From Thermohalobaculum sp951813525 (lineage in GTDB: Bacteria > Pseudomonadota > Alphaproteobacteria > Rhodobacterales > Rhodobacteraceae), in NCBI GenBank assembly GCA_951813525.2, contig CATOTJ020000003.1, positions 682,001 through 746,000 of the forward strand: DNA of 64,000 nucleotides, in the 5' to 3' direction. Below are positions 9,299 through 16,895 of this stretch, in pieces; position 1 is the stretch's first letter, and every line of letters starts with the position of its first letter. The position numbers and the translations under genes are program-made. The notes beneath the pieces were generated by a model. The model worked only from the letters and a program-made list of their open reading frames with translations, searched no databases and was not told where the DNA came from.

Positions 9299-10033
9299 AT
9301 GACCGCAAGGGAAGCCGTCAGCCGTCTTGGTATGTTGACACCGTCGTCGAACAGCGTGCTGGAGCCACTGACTGCAGCAATGTTGTCCGGTCTTCCGGAT
9401 GTAACTGCGCATTTCGGGCGGTTCCGGGTGGTGAAGATCTCGCTGGAAGGCGACTCGCTGGGACAGTTTCAGATGGCGCCGATGCTGGCGGCGGCCGAGT
9501 TGTTGGCTGATGCCAAGGTCGGGTCGATCTGTTGGAACGGAACGTCATCGGGTTGGATGGGGTTCCAAACCGATCGGGATCTGTGCGCCGCCATCGAAGG
9601 CCATACCGGCGTTCCGGCCTGTTCGTCTGTTCTTGCATTGAACGAGATCTTCGGATTGACCGATGCCCGCCGGATCGCGTTCGTGACACCCTATCTGGAC
9701 GACATCCAGGCCGCGATCATTGCAAACTATCGGGCAGAGGGGTTCGACGTGGTTGCCGAAACCCATCTGGGCGACCCTGGGAATTATTCGTTCTGCACTT
9801 ATTCCGAAGATCAGATTGCCGGGATGTGCCGCGCTGTGGCGGCGGAAAAACCGGACGCGATATCGGTCTTTTGCACCAATTTCCGCGGGGCAGGTGTTGC
9901 CGAGGCGATTGAAGCCGAGCTTGGCATTCCGGTCTATGACACGGTGTCGACCGCGTTGTGGAAATCGATGCGGGTGGCCGGTGCTGATCCGCGCCGGGTC
10001 CAAGGGTGGGGCCGGATCTTCGAAGTGATGTAG
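9299..10033 (+). CDS. Asp/Glu racemase-superfamily enzyme, arylmalonate decarboxylase/maleate isomerase-like
   Basis: A 244-residue two-domain protein of the Asp/Glu/hydantoin racemase superfamily. Racemases and maleate isomerases use two cysteines. Here the first position is glycine (G81 in NGTSSG), as in arylmalonate decarboxylase, while the second is kept (C192 in FCTNFRG). The oxyanion-type Thr-Ser (T82, S83) and the Tyr of VTPYLDD are also present. A one-cysteine cofactor-free decarboxylase or related lyase is therefore more likely than a racemase. ATG 9299 is preceded by GGGAGG. The gene sits 78 bp after tamB and converges on the deaminase gene. The substrate is unknown. Confidence 0.72.
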   Translation: MTAREAVSRLGMLTPSSNSVLEPLTAAMLSGLPDVTAHFGRFRVVKISLEGDSLGQFQMAPMLAAAELLADAKVGSICWNGTSSGWMGFQTDRDLCAAIEGHTGVPACSSVLALNEIFGLTDARRIAFVTPYLDDIQAAIIANYRAEGFDVVAETHLGDPGNYSFCTYSEDQIAGMCRAVAAEKPDAISVFCTNFRGAGVAEAIEAELGIPVYDTVSTALWKSMRVAGADPRRVQGWGRIFEVM

Positions 10034-10061
10034 GCTTGGGTGCGGGTCGGTGCAGAAATAC

Positions 10062-10079
10062 GGTGCGCTGAAGCGCACC
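10062..10079. repeat. Short perfect hairpin between convergent genes
   Basis: GGTGCGC-TGAA-GCGCACC, a 7-bp stem with a tetraloop, in the 65-bp gap between two convergent genes. It lacks a T-run, so it may be a bidirectional mRNA end or a short palindromic genomic repeat. Confidence 0.5.
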
Positions 10080-10098
10080 CTACGGCGGTTGTGGCAGC

Positions 10099-10548
10099 TT
10101 AGTCCTCTGCGATGTCTTCCGCCCAAATTTCAGGGCGTTCGCGGACAAAGCGTTCCATCAAAGCAATGCAATCAGGGTCATCGGCAACGATCACTTCGAC
10201 GCCGCGCGACCGAAGAAAATCTTCGTTGCCGCCAAAGGTCGTATTTTCGGCGATCACCACACGGGGGATGCCGAACTGCACAATGGTTCCCGAACACATC
10301 ATGCAGGGTGACAGTGACGTATAGAGCACCGTGTCGCGATATGTCCGCTGGCGCCCGGCCTTGCGCAGGGCATCCATTTCACCGTGCGCGATGGGATCGC
10401 CCTTTTGCACCCGCTGGTTCCGGCCCTGGGCGACGACACTGTCGCCACGGGCCAGCACCGATCCGATCGGGCAGCCGCCCTCGTCAAACCCGGCCTTGGC
10501 CTCGTCATAGGCGATGCGCAGCATCCGGCGGTCGGTCTCGGTCAGCAT
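10099..10548 (-). CDS. Cytosine deaminase-like nucleoside/nucleobase deaminase (fungal type)
   Basis: A 149-residue zinc deaminase. The zinc site is complete: H55 and E57 in HGEM, C82 and C85 in SPCMMC. Along its length it resembles yeast cytosine deaminase closely (EGGCPIG, RVQKGDPIAHGE, DTVLYTSLSPC, and a C-terminal RPEIWAEDI), so hydrolytic deamination of cytosine or a similar ring is likely. The ATG at 10548 lies 5 bp after the stop of the deacetylase gene, making this the last gene of the ABC-transporter operon. That context suggests it acts on an imported nucleobase or ring-nitrogen compound. Guanine deaminase or tRNA adenosine deaminase activity seems less likely. Confidence 0.82.
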   Translation of the reverse strand: MLTETDRRMLRIAYDEAKAGFDEGGCPIGSVLARGDSVVAQGRNQRVQKGDPIAHGEMDALRKAGRQRTYRDTVLYTSLSPCMMCSGTIVQFGIPRVVIAENTTFGGNEDFLRSRGVEVIVADDPDCIALMERFVRERPEIWAEDIAED

Positions 10549-10553
10549 GGCGG

Positions 10554-11435
10554 TTACTCCTGTGGTCCGCGGTAATATGGCAAATTTTCGGTGCGCGGCG
10601 ACCATCCGTCCGCCGCGAGAGCGTCGAGATGATCGGCCACGCCAGCGAGCGTGGTGAACCAGACGTCTTTTGTTTCAAGTGTTTGCTCGAGCCATTTTTC
10701 GACCTGGCGCCAGCGCGCAAGACGCCCTGTCAGAAACGGGTGGACGATCAGCATCCAAAAACCGCCAGCTTCGTATTGAGCGTCGAACTCCTCCCAAAAC
10801 CCTTTCAGCCCATCTGACGGCGCACGAACCGGCATCATGTAACCGATCTCGTCGTAATGGGCGAAGGGCGGCCAATCGTCTGTGCCCCAGTGGACCGGCA
10901 TTTCCCAAAGCGCACCCTCTGGCGTTTTCATACGGTAAGGCACATCGTCGGCCATCAACGAGCTGTCATAGCGAAAATCGTGCTGCACCAGCACGTCGAT
11001 GACCTGTTGGGTGACGTTGTAGACCGGTGCCCGATACCCGGCCGGGGACTTGCCGGTGATGCGAAGATGGGCGGCCAGCGCTTTTTCAAAGGCTTCGGCC
11101 TGATCGGCGCCTTTCGTGGCCACCGGGTCCTCGTGGATCCAGCCATGGTGGCCAATCTCGTGCCCACCCGCCAAGATGGCCTCGACGGCATCGGGATAGG
11201 TTTCCAGGCACCAGCCGGGAACGAAGAACGATTGTTTCAGGCCCAGGCGGCGATAGGTCTCGAGTATCCGCGGAACCGCGACCGTCGGGCCATAACGTCC
11301 CATGGTGACGGGATAAAGCCGGTCATAGCCATCGCCAGGCCGGGCAATCTGAATCAAGCTGTCGGCGTCCATGTCGAAAGTGATTGCACAGGCGCAGCGC
11401 GCGCCGTTGGGCCACGGGATCGGGTTCTGGATCAT
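10554..11435 (-). CDS. Polysaccharide deacetylase-family protein, PuuE/allantoinase-like
   Basis: A 293-residue NodB-fold metal hydrolase. Visible elements are the Asp pair in TFDMDAD, the metal-binding HEIGHHGWIHEDP, and RAPVYN. The HHGWxHE form is typical of the PuuE subgroup, some members of which open hydantoin-like rings (allantoinase) instead of deacetylating sugars. There is no signal peptide, which argues for a cytoplasmic small-molecule substrate. The ATG overlaps the stop of the ATPase gene (ATGA), and the deaminase gene follows 5 bp later. Together these suggest breakdown of a nitrogen heterocycle brought in by the transporter. Confidence 0.8.
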   Translation of the reverse strand: MIQNPIPWPNGARCACAITFDMDADSLIQIARPGDGYDRLYPVTMGRYGPTVAVPRILETYRRLGLKQSFFVPGWCLETYPDAVEAILAGGHEIGHHGWIHEDPVATKGADQAEAFEKALAAHLRITGKSPAGYRAPVYNVTQQVIDVLVQHDFRYDSSLMADDVPYRMKTPEGALWEMPVHWGTDDWPPFAHYDEIGYMMPVRAPSDGLKGFWEEFDAQYEAGGFWMLIVHPFLTGRLARWRQVEKWLEQTLETKDVWFTTLAGVADHLDALAADGWSPRTENLPYYRGPQE

Positions 11436-12487
11436 TGCGCGCCTTCCAGAACATGTGCGGCGGCGGGGTCCCAACCGAGATGCAGGATGTCGCCCGGTTC
11501 GGGGTCCAGCCCGGCAAGTTCGCGTTCCTGAAGCTGGACCTTGAACTCGACACCGTCTGCGGCCTCGAGGAACAGCGTGACGATCGAGCCGACGAATTCC
11601 TCGGATATCAATGTCGCCGCGACACTGGCTTCACCCGGCGTCTTTGCGGCGCGGACGAGATCGGCCGAGACGATCAGCGTCGCCGGTCCGGGTGCGGCGT
11701 TGACCGGGAACACGCCAAGACCGGACTCGAACCGTGTCCCGTCGGCGCTGACCGCGCCGGGCAGGATGTTGTTACGCCCGACGAATTCGGCAACGAACCG
11801 GTTGGCGGGGGCGCGATAAATCTCTCGCGCCGTGCCGGTTTGGGCAATCTCGCCTTGGGACATGATCACCACGCGGTCGGCCATGGCAAACGCCTCGGAC
11901 TGCGAATGGGTGACATAGACGAAGGTGATGCCCAATTCGCGCTGCAGGCGCGAAAGAACGCCCTGCATTCGAATAACCAGGTGGGCATCGAGCGCGGAAA
12001 GCGGCTCGTCAAGCAACAGGATTTCCGGCTCGGTGACCAACGAGCGGGCCAACGCGACGCGCTGTCGTTGTCCGCCGGAAAGGGTTTCGACATTGCGTCC
12101 GGCGAACTCTGCGATCTCCATCCGTTCGAGCCAGTCCATCGCCCGGCGCCGGCGATCGGCGGCCGAGAAGCCGCGCATCTTCAAGCCGAATTCGACGTTC
12201 TCGCGCACGTTCAGGAACGGGAACAACGCCAGCGACTGCCAGACCATCGGTGTGTCCCGCTCGTGCGCGGGCACATCGTTCATCAGTTTGCCGCCAATAC
12301 GGATCTCGCCGGAGGTCGGCGCCTCCAACCCCGCCAACATGCGCAGGGTTGTCGTCTTGCCGCAGCCGGACGGGCCCATGATCGCGATGAATTCGCCTTT
12401 CGCGATATCCAGATCAGCGCCTTTGACGGCCGTAAAATCGCCGAAGCGCTTGACCACATTCTTCAGCTTGACCAGGGGTTCGGTCAT
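11432..12487 (-). CDS. ABC transporter ATP-binding protein, spermidine/putrescine (PotA) type
   Basis: A 351-residue ATPase with Walker A GPSGCGKTT (38-46), signature LSGGQRQR, Walker B ILLLDEP followed by LSALD, and a C-terminal TOBE region from about 270. It powers the importer formed with the two permeases encoded just upstream. Both junctions are ATGA overlaps, so the block is tightly coupled. Family members carry polyamines, ferric ions or other small charged molecules; the sequence alone does not give the substrate. Confidence 0.93.
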   Translation of the reverse strand: MTEPLVKLKNVVKRFGDFTAVKGADLDIAKGEFIAIMGPSGCGKTTTLRMLAGLEAPTSGEIRIGGKLMNDVPAHERDTPMVWQSLALFPFLNVRENVEFGLKMRGFSAADRRRRAMDWLERMEIAEFAGRNVETLSGGQRQRVALARSLVTEPEILLLDEPLSALDAHLVIRMQGVLSRLQRELGITFVYVTHSQSEAFAMADRVVIMSQGEIAQTGTAREIYRAPANRFVAEFVGRNNILPGAVSADGTRFESGLGVFPVNAAPGPATLIVSADLVRAAKTPGEASVAATLISEEFVGSIVTLFLEAADGVEFKVQLQERELAGLDPEPGDILHLGWDPAAAHVLEGAQ

Positions 12488-13278
12488 GTGGCTCTCCGAT
12501 TGAGGCGGCCGATGAACAGCAACTGGGCGACGATCACCAGGGTCATCGAGACGCCGAATACAAACGTGCCGATGGCGTTGACCTGCGGATCGATATTGCC
12601 TTGAACGATTTCCAGGATGATGACCGGAACAGTTTTGTTGAGACCCGAGACAAACCAGCTGACAGCGAATTCGTCAAAGGACACCGCGGCGGTCAGGCAA
12701 GCAGACGAAAGGATCGCCGGGCGGCAGAACGGCAGGATCACCTCGCGCATCGTGCGCCAGCGCGAGGCGCCGAGATTCCATGCCGCCGCTTCGAGATTTG
12801 AATCGATCTGGTTCAGGCGCAGGCGGATGATTGCCATCGCAAACGGGGCGGTCAGGACCGTATGGGCGATGATGACGGCATAGAGTTGGCCGGAGATGCC
12901 GATCTTGGAAAACCAGGCCAACATGGCCAGCGCCATGATGATCAGCGGGATTGTCGGCGGCAGCAGGACCAGCGCGAGATACGGCCCCTTGAACCGGAAG
13001 TTGAACCGGTAATCGGAATAGGCCGTGCAGAACCCCAAAGTTGTGGCCAGCACCGCAACCGAAATCGAACAGATGACCGAGTTAAGGGCGGCTTCCCAGA
13101 CATCGGGATCGGCCAGGATCGTTTCATACCAGTGCGTCGTGAAAGACCCGAGCGGGATCGTCGGAAACCGATCGGAATTGAACGAAAAGATGACCGAAAA
13201 GACGATCGGTGCGAAGATGAAGACCAATACCAGCACCAGCCACGCGCGCAGGGTCCAGGTGAGTGCGGTTGCCTTCAT
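12484..13278 (-). CDS. ABC transporter permease, PotC-like
   Basis: A 264-residue inner-membrane permease with about six hydrophobic segments. The permease loop is seen in EAAAWNLGASRWRTMREVILP, with the E-A-A-x(2)-L-G-A core that contacts the ATPase. ATG 13278 overlaps the stop of the other permease gene (ATGA), and its own stop overlaps the ATPase start in the same way. Confidence 0.93.
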   Translation of the reverse strand: MKATALTWTLRAWLVLVLVFIFAPIVFSVIFSFNSDRFPTIPLGSFTTHWYETILADPDVWEAALNSVICSISVAVLATTLGFCTAYSDYRFNFRFKGPYLALVLLPPTIPLIIMALAMLAWFSKIGISGQLYAVIIAHTVLTAPFAMAIIRLRLNQIDSNLEAAAWNLGASRWRTMREVILPFCRPAILSSACLTAAVSFDEFAVSWFVSGLNKTVPVIILEIVQGNIDPQVNAIGTFVFGVSMTLVIVAQLLFIGRLNRRAT

Positions 13279-14129
13279 CGGCTGGCCCGTTTTCGATAGG
13301 CCAACCAAATGGCAGTGAAAGCGATCGCGAACAATGTGACCATCATCATCACGGCAACCACGGCCGCCCGGGGCCATTGCTGTCCCGATTTCGTGGTGTC
13401 GATGATCAGGATCGGCAATGTCGGCGGTTTCGAGCCGCCGAGATAATAGGGGGCCACGAAGTCGCCAAAGGATAGGATAAAGCAGAAGAGCGCAGCCACG
13501 ATCAGCCCGGCCTTTGCGGCGGGAATGATAACCGCCACGACCGTGCGGGCAGGCGAGCAGCCAAGGTTATGAGCCGCCTGCACCAGATTGCGGTCGACAT
13601 TTGCCAGAGACACAGTTTGCAGGATCAAGACCAGCGGCAAGGTCAGGGTCAGATATCCGATCACCGTGCCGATCATCGTGTTCAGAATGGTGTAGGGGCC
13701 GAGACCGATCCACGCGAACATCGAATTGACGACGCCGGATTCCGCCAGGATCGTGTACCAACTGAATGTGCGCACCAGATAGGATGTGAAGAACGGGATG
13801 ATCAGGAAAAAGATCGCCCATCGGCGCACAGTCTCCGACGTGCGAAATGCCAAGGCGAAGGCGGCGGGAAAGGCGACCAGCGATGCTGTTATCGTCGCCA
13901 GCCCCGCAAGGCCCAGCGTCCGCCAATAGGCGTCCCAAACGTAACCGCGGCCCATCATCTTGACCCAGTTCTTCATCTCGAACGCTTCGGTCATGCGATA
14001 GTTCTTCACCAGGAAGAACGACATCGCGATCATGAACAGAAGCGGGCCGAGGAAAAACAGGATCTGCCAGACGATAATCGGCAGCCGGAAGGTGAGGGCG
14101 AAACGGGTCATGTGCATTCGGCGGGCCAT
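13275..14129 (-). CDS. ABC transporter permease, PotB-like
   Basis: About 284 residues with six predicted membrane segments and the coupling loop VQAAHNLGCSPARTVVAV. It pairs with the PotC-like permease encoded next. The start is uncertain: ATGs at 14129, 14117 and 14111 are all in frame, and a run of seven G lies just before the first, which would serve the second ATG equally well. It follows the binding-protein gene after 46 bp that contain a strong hairpin. Confidence 0.9.
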   Translation of the reverse strand: MARRMHMTRFALTFRLPIIVWQILFFLGPLLFMIAMSFFLVKNYRMTEAFEMKNWVKMMGRGYVWDAYWRTLGLAGLATITASLVAFPAAFALAFRTSETVRRWAIFFLIIPFFTSYLVRTFSWYTILAESGVVNSMFAWIGLGPYTILNTMIGTVIGYLTLTLPLVLILQTVSLANVDRNLVQAAHNLGCSPARTVVAVIIPAAKAGLIVAALFCFILSFGDFVAPYYLGGSKPPTLPILIIDTTKSGQQWPRAAVVAVMMMVTLFAIAFTAIWLAYRKRASR

Positions 14130-14146
14130 GCCCCCCCAACGGGCAA

Positions 14147-14166
14147 GGGCGGGCCGAAACCCGCCC
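14147..14166 (-). terminator. Hairpin between binding-protein and permease genes
   Basis: GGGCGGG-TTTCGG-CCCGCCC, a perfect 7-bp G+C stem right after the stop of the binding-protein gene. No T-run follows. Such hairpins often protect the upstream message and lower downstream expression, which would give more binding protein than permease. Confidence 0.55.
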
Positions 14167-14175
14167 GGCGCCCGA

Positions 14176-15297
14176 TCACGCGTTCTTGTATTCGGACCAG
14201 AAGTCGTTCCAGTCCTCGAGGCTCTGCTGAACCGGAATGTTGCGATAATGGATGCGCCCATCATTGATCAGATTGATCGGGTTCATCAGGTTATCCGGCG
14301 TCTGGTTCGTGCGGGCCGCTTCCTTGGGATCGGCGGCTATCAGTGCAGCCTGTCCGGCCTTGGTGATCGCGTTGCCGGGATAGGCCGCCATCTGCGCGGA
14401 TTTCACCTGTCCTTCCGGTGACAGCATGTACTGCATGAAAGTCTTGACGATATCGGCCTTCTCGGACCCCTTGCCGATGCAATAGCTTTCGGTCCATTGG
14501 ATGCCGCCTTCGTTCGGGATGACCGACGCGACCTTGGCGCCATCTTTTTCCAGAACGCCGGTAATCCAGTCGCCGATCCCGCACATTGCCAGCATTTCAC
14601 CGTTTTTCAGGCTGTTAAAGGTACCGCCGTAATCGAAGAAGCCACCAACCTGCGGGCGCAGGGTCATGGTCACATCCTGCACGGCCTGCCATTTGGCATC
14701 GTCCAGATCCCATAGGCCCGCGCCGTTGCCGTTATAGAGGCTGATCATGCCAAGCGACGGCAGGTGCCAATCGAAATGGCCAACCTTGCCTTTGACGTTC
14801 TCTTTCCAGAAGCACTTATAGCTCATCGCCTCTTCGGCGCTGATCGCTGTGGTGTTGTACGAAACGCCGAGATGTCCGAACCGGACCATCATCGAGAAAA
14901 GCGTATCGCCATCCCAGTGGCCCGGGAATTTGGTGAAGTCGTCGTGCAACATGTCATCCATCGGATAGTCGGCAGCGTTCAACGGCTCGATATACCCGGC
15001 GGCGTTCAATTGCTGGACGAACTCGGCATCCGACAGGATCACGTCATAGGTGCCCGGAGGTGACTGTGCGATCAGGGCCAGCATGTTGTCGCCGCCAGCA
15101 TAATATTTCGGGACAAACTTGACGTTGTTGGCCTCCTCGAACGCGCCGACGATGTCCGGTTCGCCATGACCATACCAAGCCAGCATGTTGATTTCTGTCG
15201 TAGCCGCCCATGCGCGCCCGACAAAAGGCGCGGTCAATGCGGTGGCGGCGGTCCCGGCCAGTATGGCGCGGCGGCTGGGTTGGTAGGTCTTGGTCAT
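14176..15297 (-). CDS. Periplasmic solute-binding protein, PotD/spermidine-putrescine type, Tat-exported
   Basis: A 373-residue extracellular binding protein. The leader SRRAILAGTAATAL...GRAWA is a twin-arginine signal, so the protein is exported folded. The mature part begins ATTEINMLAWYGHGEPD and resembles polyamine-type binding proteins. ATG 15297 follows GGGAGAGAC. It is the first gene of the transporter operon and faces a divergent pair of genes across a 130-bp control region. The ligand could be a polyamine, but the downstream deaminase and PuuE-like genes make a nitrogen heterocycle at least as plausible. Confidence 0.88.
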   Translation of the reverse strand: MTKTYQPSRRAILAGTAATALTAPFVGRAWAATTEINMLAWYGHGEPDIVGAFEEANNVKFVPKYYAGGDNMLALIAQSPPGTYDVILSDAEFVQQLNAAGYIEPLNAADYPMDDMLHDDFTKFPGHWDGDTLFSMMVRFGHLGVSYNTTAISAEEAMSYKCFWKENVKGKVGHFDWHLPSLGMISLYNGNGAGLWDLDDAKWQAVQDVTMTLRPQVGGFFDYGGTFNSLKNGEMLAMCGIGDWITGVLEKDGAKVASVIPNEGGIQWTESYCIGKGSEKADIVKTFMQYMLSPEGQVKSAQMAAYPGNAITKAGQAALIAADPKEAARTNQTPDNLMNPINLINDGRIHYRNIPVQQSLEDWNDFWSEYKNA

Positions 15298-15339
15298 GTC
15301 TCTCTCCCGTCTGAATCTCTTTGCGTGTATCCAAGCGTC

Positions 15340-15398
15340 AATTGTGCACTGCGGCAAGAGAAACTTGACCCCCCGGTCAAATCTCTGTTCGCACAATT
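15340..15398. promoter_or_regulatory. Symmetric operator-like region in a divergent promoter
   Basis: Two nested inverted repeats share nearly the same centre. The inner one is TTGACC-CCCC-GGTCAA (15365-15380); the outer arms are AATTGTGC (15340-15347) and GCACAATT (15391-15398). They lie between the divergent transporter operon and TIM-barrel/PRTase genes, where one regulator could control both directions. No regulator gene is adjacent, and no -10/-35 pair was assigned. Confidence 0.5.
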
Positions 15399-15440
15399 CT
15401 CGGTCTTGCGCGCCCAATCACCGGGATTATGGTCGTGCCC

Positions 15441-16184
15441 ATGTCGCGCGCAGAATTTCACAAGACATTCAAATCGCCCGGCCCGGTCGTGCTGCCCGTG
15501 ATCCATGTTCTGGACGCGCCGCGCACACTGGCCAATATCGACATTCTGATCGAAGCCGGAGCGCCGGGTTGTTTTTTGATCAATCACGATTTTGGCGTCG
15601 AGGCTTTCCTGCCGATCCTGCGAGACGTGCGCATGGCCTGTCCCCGGCTTTGGTTGGGGGTGAACTTTCTGGCCGTGACGGCGCGCGAGGCGTTTCCGAT
15701 CCTGGGCAAGCTGGCCGCAACACATTGTCCGGTCGATGCCTATTGGGCCGATGACGCCCGGATTGACGAAACTGATACGGACCAATCCGAAGCCGAGCAG
15801 ACCGCGGCGGTGCGCATCATGTCCGGCTGGCGCGGTCTATATTTCGGCGGTACGGCCTTCAAGAAACAACGTCCTGTACCAGCGGATCGTTATGTCGATG
15901 CAGCGCGAGAGGCCGCGTGGTTCATGGATGTTGTCACCACATCCGGTATCGCGACCGGCGAAGAAGCCGATGACAGCAAGATCCGCGATTTTCGCGGCGG
16001 GATTGGCGACAAACCATTGGCTTTGGCTTCCGGTGTGACGCCCGACAACGCTTTTCGGTATCGCGATGTCGACTGTTTCATGGTGGCGACAGGGATCAAT
16101 CACCCCGGAAATTTCTATGATATCGACCCGGCGCGGCTGGCAGCCCTGCTTGCTGTGACGCGAGAGTTTGGGAGGGCAAGATGA
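15441..16184 (+). CDS. TIM-barrel-like protein, possibly BtpA/SgcQ family
   Basis: About 247 residues with an alternating beta/alpha pattern. The C-terminal LASGVTPDNAFRYRDVDCFM followed by VATGINHPG resembles the phosphate-binding end of BtpA/SgcQ-type barrels. No enzymatic function is assigned to that family with certainty. An in-frame ATG at 15429 is an alternative start. The stop overlaps the start of the phosphoribosyltransferase gene (ATGA), so the two are probably made together, hinting at a role in nucleobase or phosphoribosyl metabolism. The family call is tentative. Confidence 0.6.
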   Translation: MSRAEFHKTFKSPGPVVLPVIHVLDAPRTLANIDILIEAGAPGCFLINHDFGVEAFLPILRDVRMACPRLWLGVNFLAVTAREAFPILGKLAATHCPVDAYWADDARIDETDTDQSEAEQTAAVRIMSGWRGLYFGGTAFKKQRPVPADRYVDAAREAAWFMDVVTTSGIATGEEADDSKIRDFRGGIGDKPLALASGVTPDNAFRYRDVDCFMVATGINHPGNFYDIDPARLAALLAVTREFGRAR

Positions 16185-16810
16185 CAACACCCGCCGACAA
16201 GGGCCCGCGCGACGATCGATCGTATCTGCGCCTGATGGCACCAAACACCAAGGGCGAAAAATTTGCCTGGCTGGACCCGACGTCGATCTACATCAACGGC
16301 GCGGCCTTCCATGATTTGCTGGACGATCTGGTGGCCGATCTGGACGGGATAGAGGCCGACGTGGTTGGCGGTTTGGACGCCATGGGCTTTGTCCTGGGCG
16401 CAGCGCTGGCGGCGCGGCTGCGGATCGGATTTTTACCGATCCGCAAGGCCGGGAAGCTTTGCGTCGATACCGACAAGGTTTCTTTCAAAAACTATTCGGG
16501 CCGCACGCAGGACATGGAAATGCGCCTGCCAGCATTCGCACCCGGCACGCGGGTTCTTCTGGTCGATCAGTGGATCGAGACGGGCGGAACCATGTCAGGG
16601 GCGGCAGCGCTGGTCGAACGCCAGCAGGGCATTGTCGCCGGGCTGGTAGCGGTTGCGATTGAGGAAACCGAACAGTCATCGGGGTTGCGGGGCCGGTATC
16701 CCTGCATTTCGGCGGTTGTCCCGGGGTCGCATTGGCAGGCCGAGTGCAATGCGCAGACATTGTCGAGCTTTGACGACTATCGCCCGGAGATGGCGTTCCC
16801 ACAGCTATAG
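16181..16810 (+). CDS. Phosphoribosyltransferase-family protein (adenine PRTase-like)
   Basis: A 209-residue type I phosphoribosyltransferase. The PRPP-binding loop is VLLVDQWIETGGTM; the second acidic residue of the usual D-D pair is Gln here. Members join a nucleobase to PRPP or act as regulators. Given the divergent transporter operon with a cytosine deaminase-like enzyme, salvage of an imported base is a reasonable inference. Its ATG overlaps the preceding stop. Confidence 0.78.
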   Translation: MTTPADKGPRDDRSYLRLMAPNTKGEKFAWLDPTSIYINGAAFHDLLDDLVADLDGIEADVVGGLDAMGFVLGAALAARLRIGFLPIRKAGKLCVDTDKVSFKNYSGRTQDMEMRLPAFAPGTRVLLVDQWIETGGTMSGAAALVERQQGIVAGLVAVAIEETEQSSGLRGRYPCISAVVPGSHWQAECNAQTLSSFDDYRPEMAFPQL

Positions 16811-16895
16811 CGAAATCGCCCGAGGTCCGTCCCCGCCGGAACGCAGACAGACGCGGCGCTGCCCGGCACCAACGCGGCAACGGGAGGCGTTCCGC

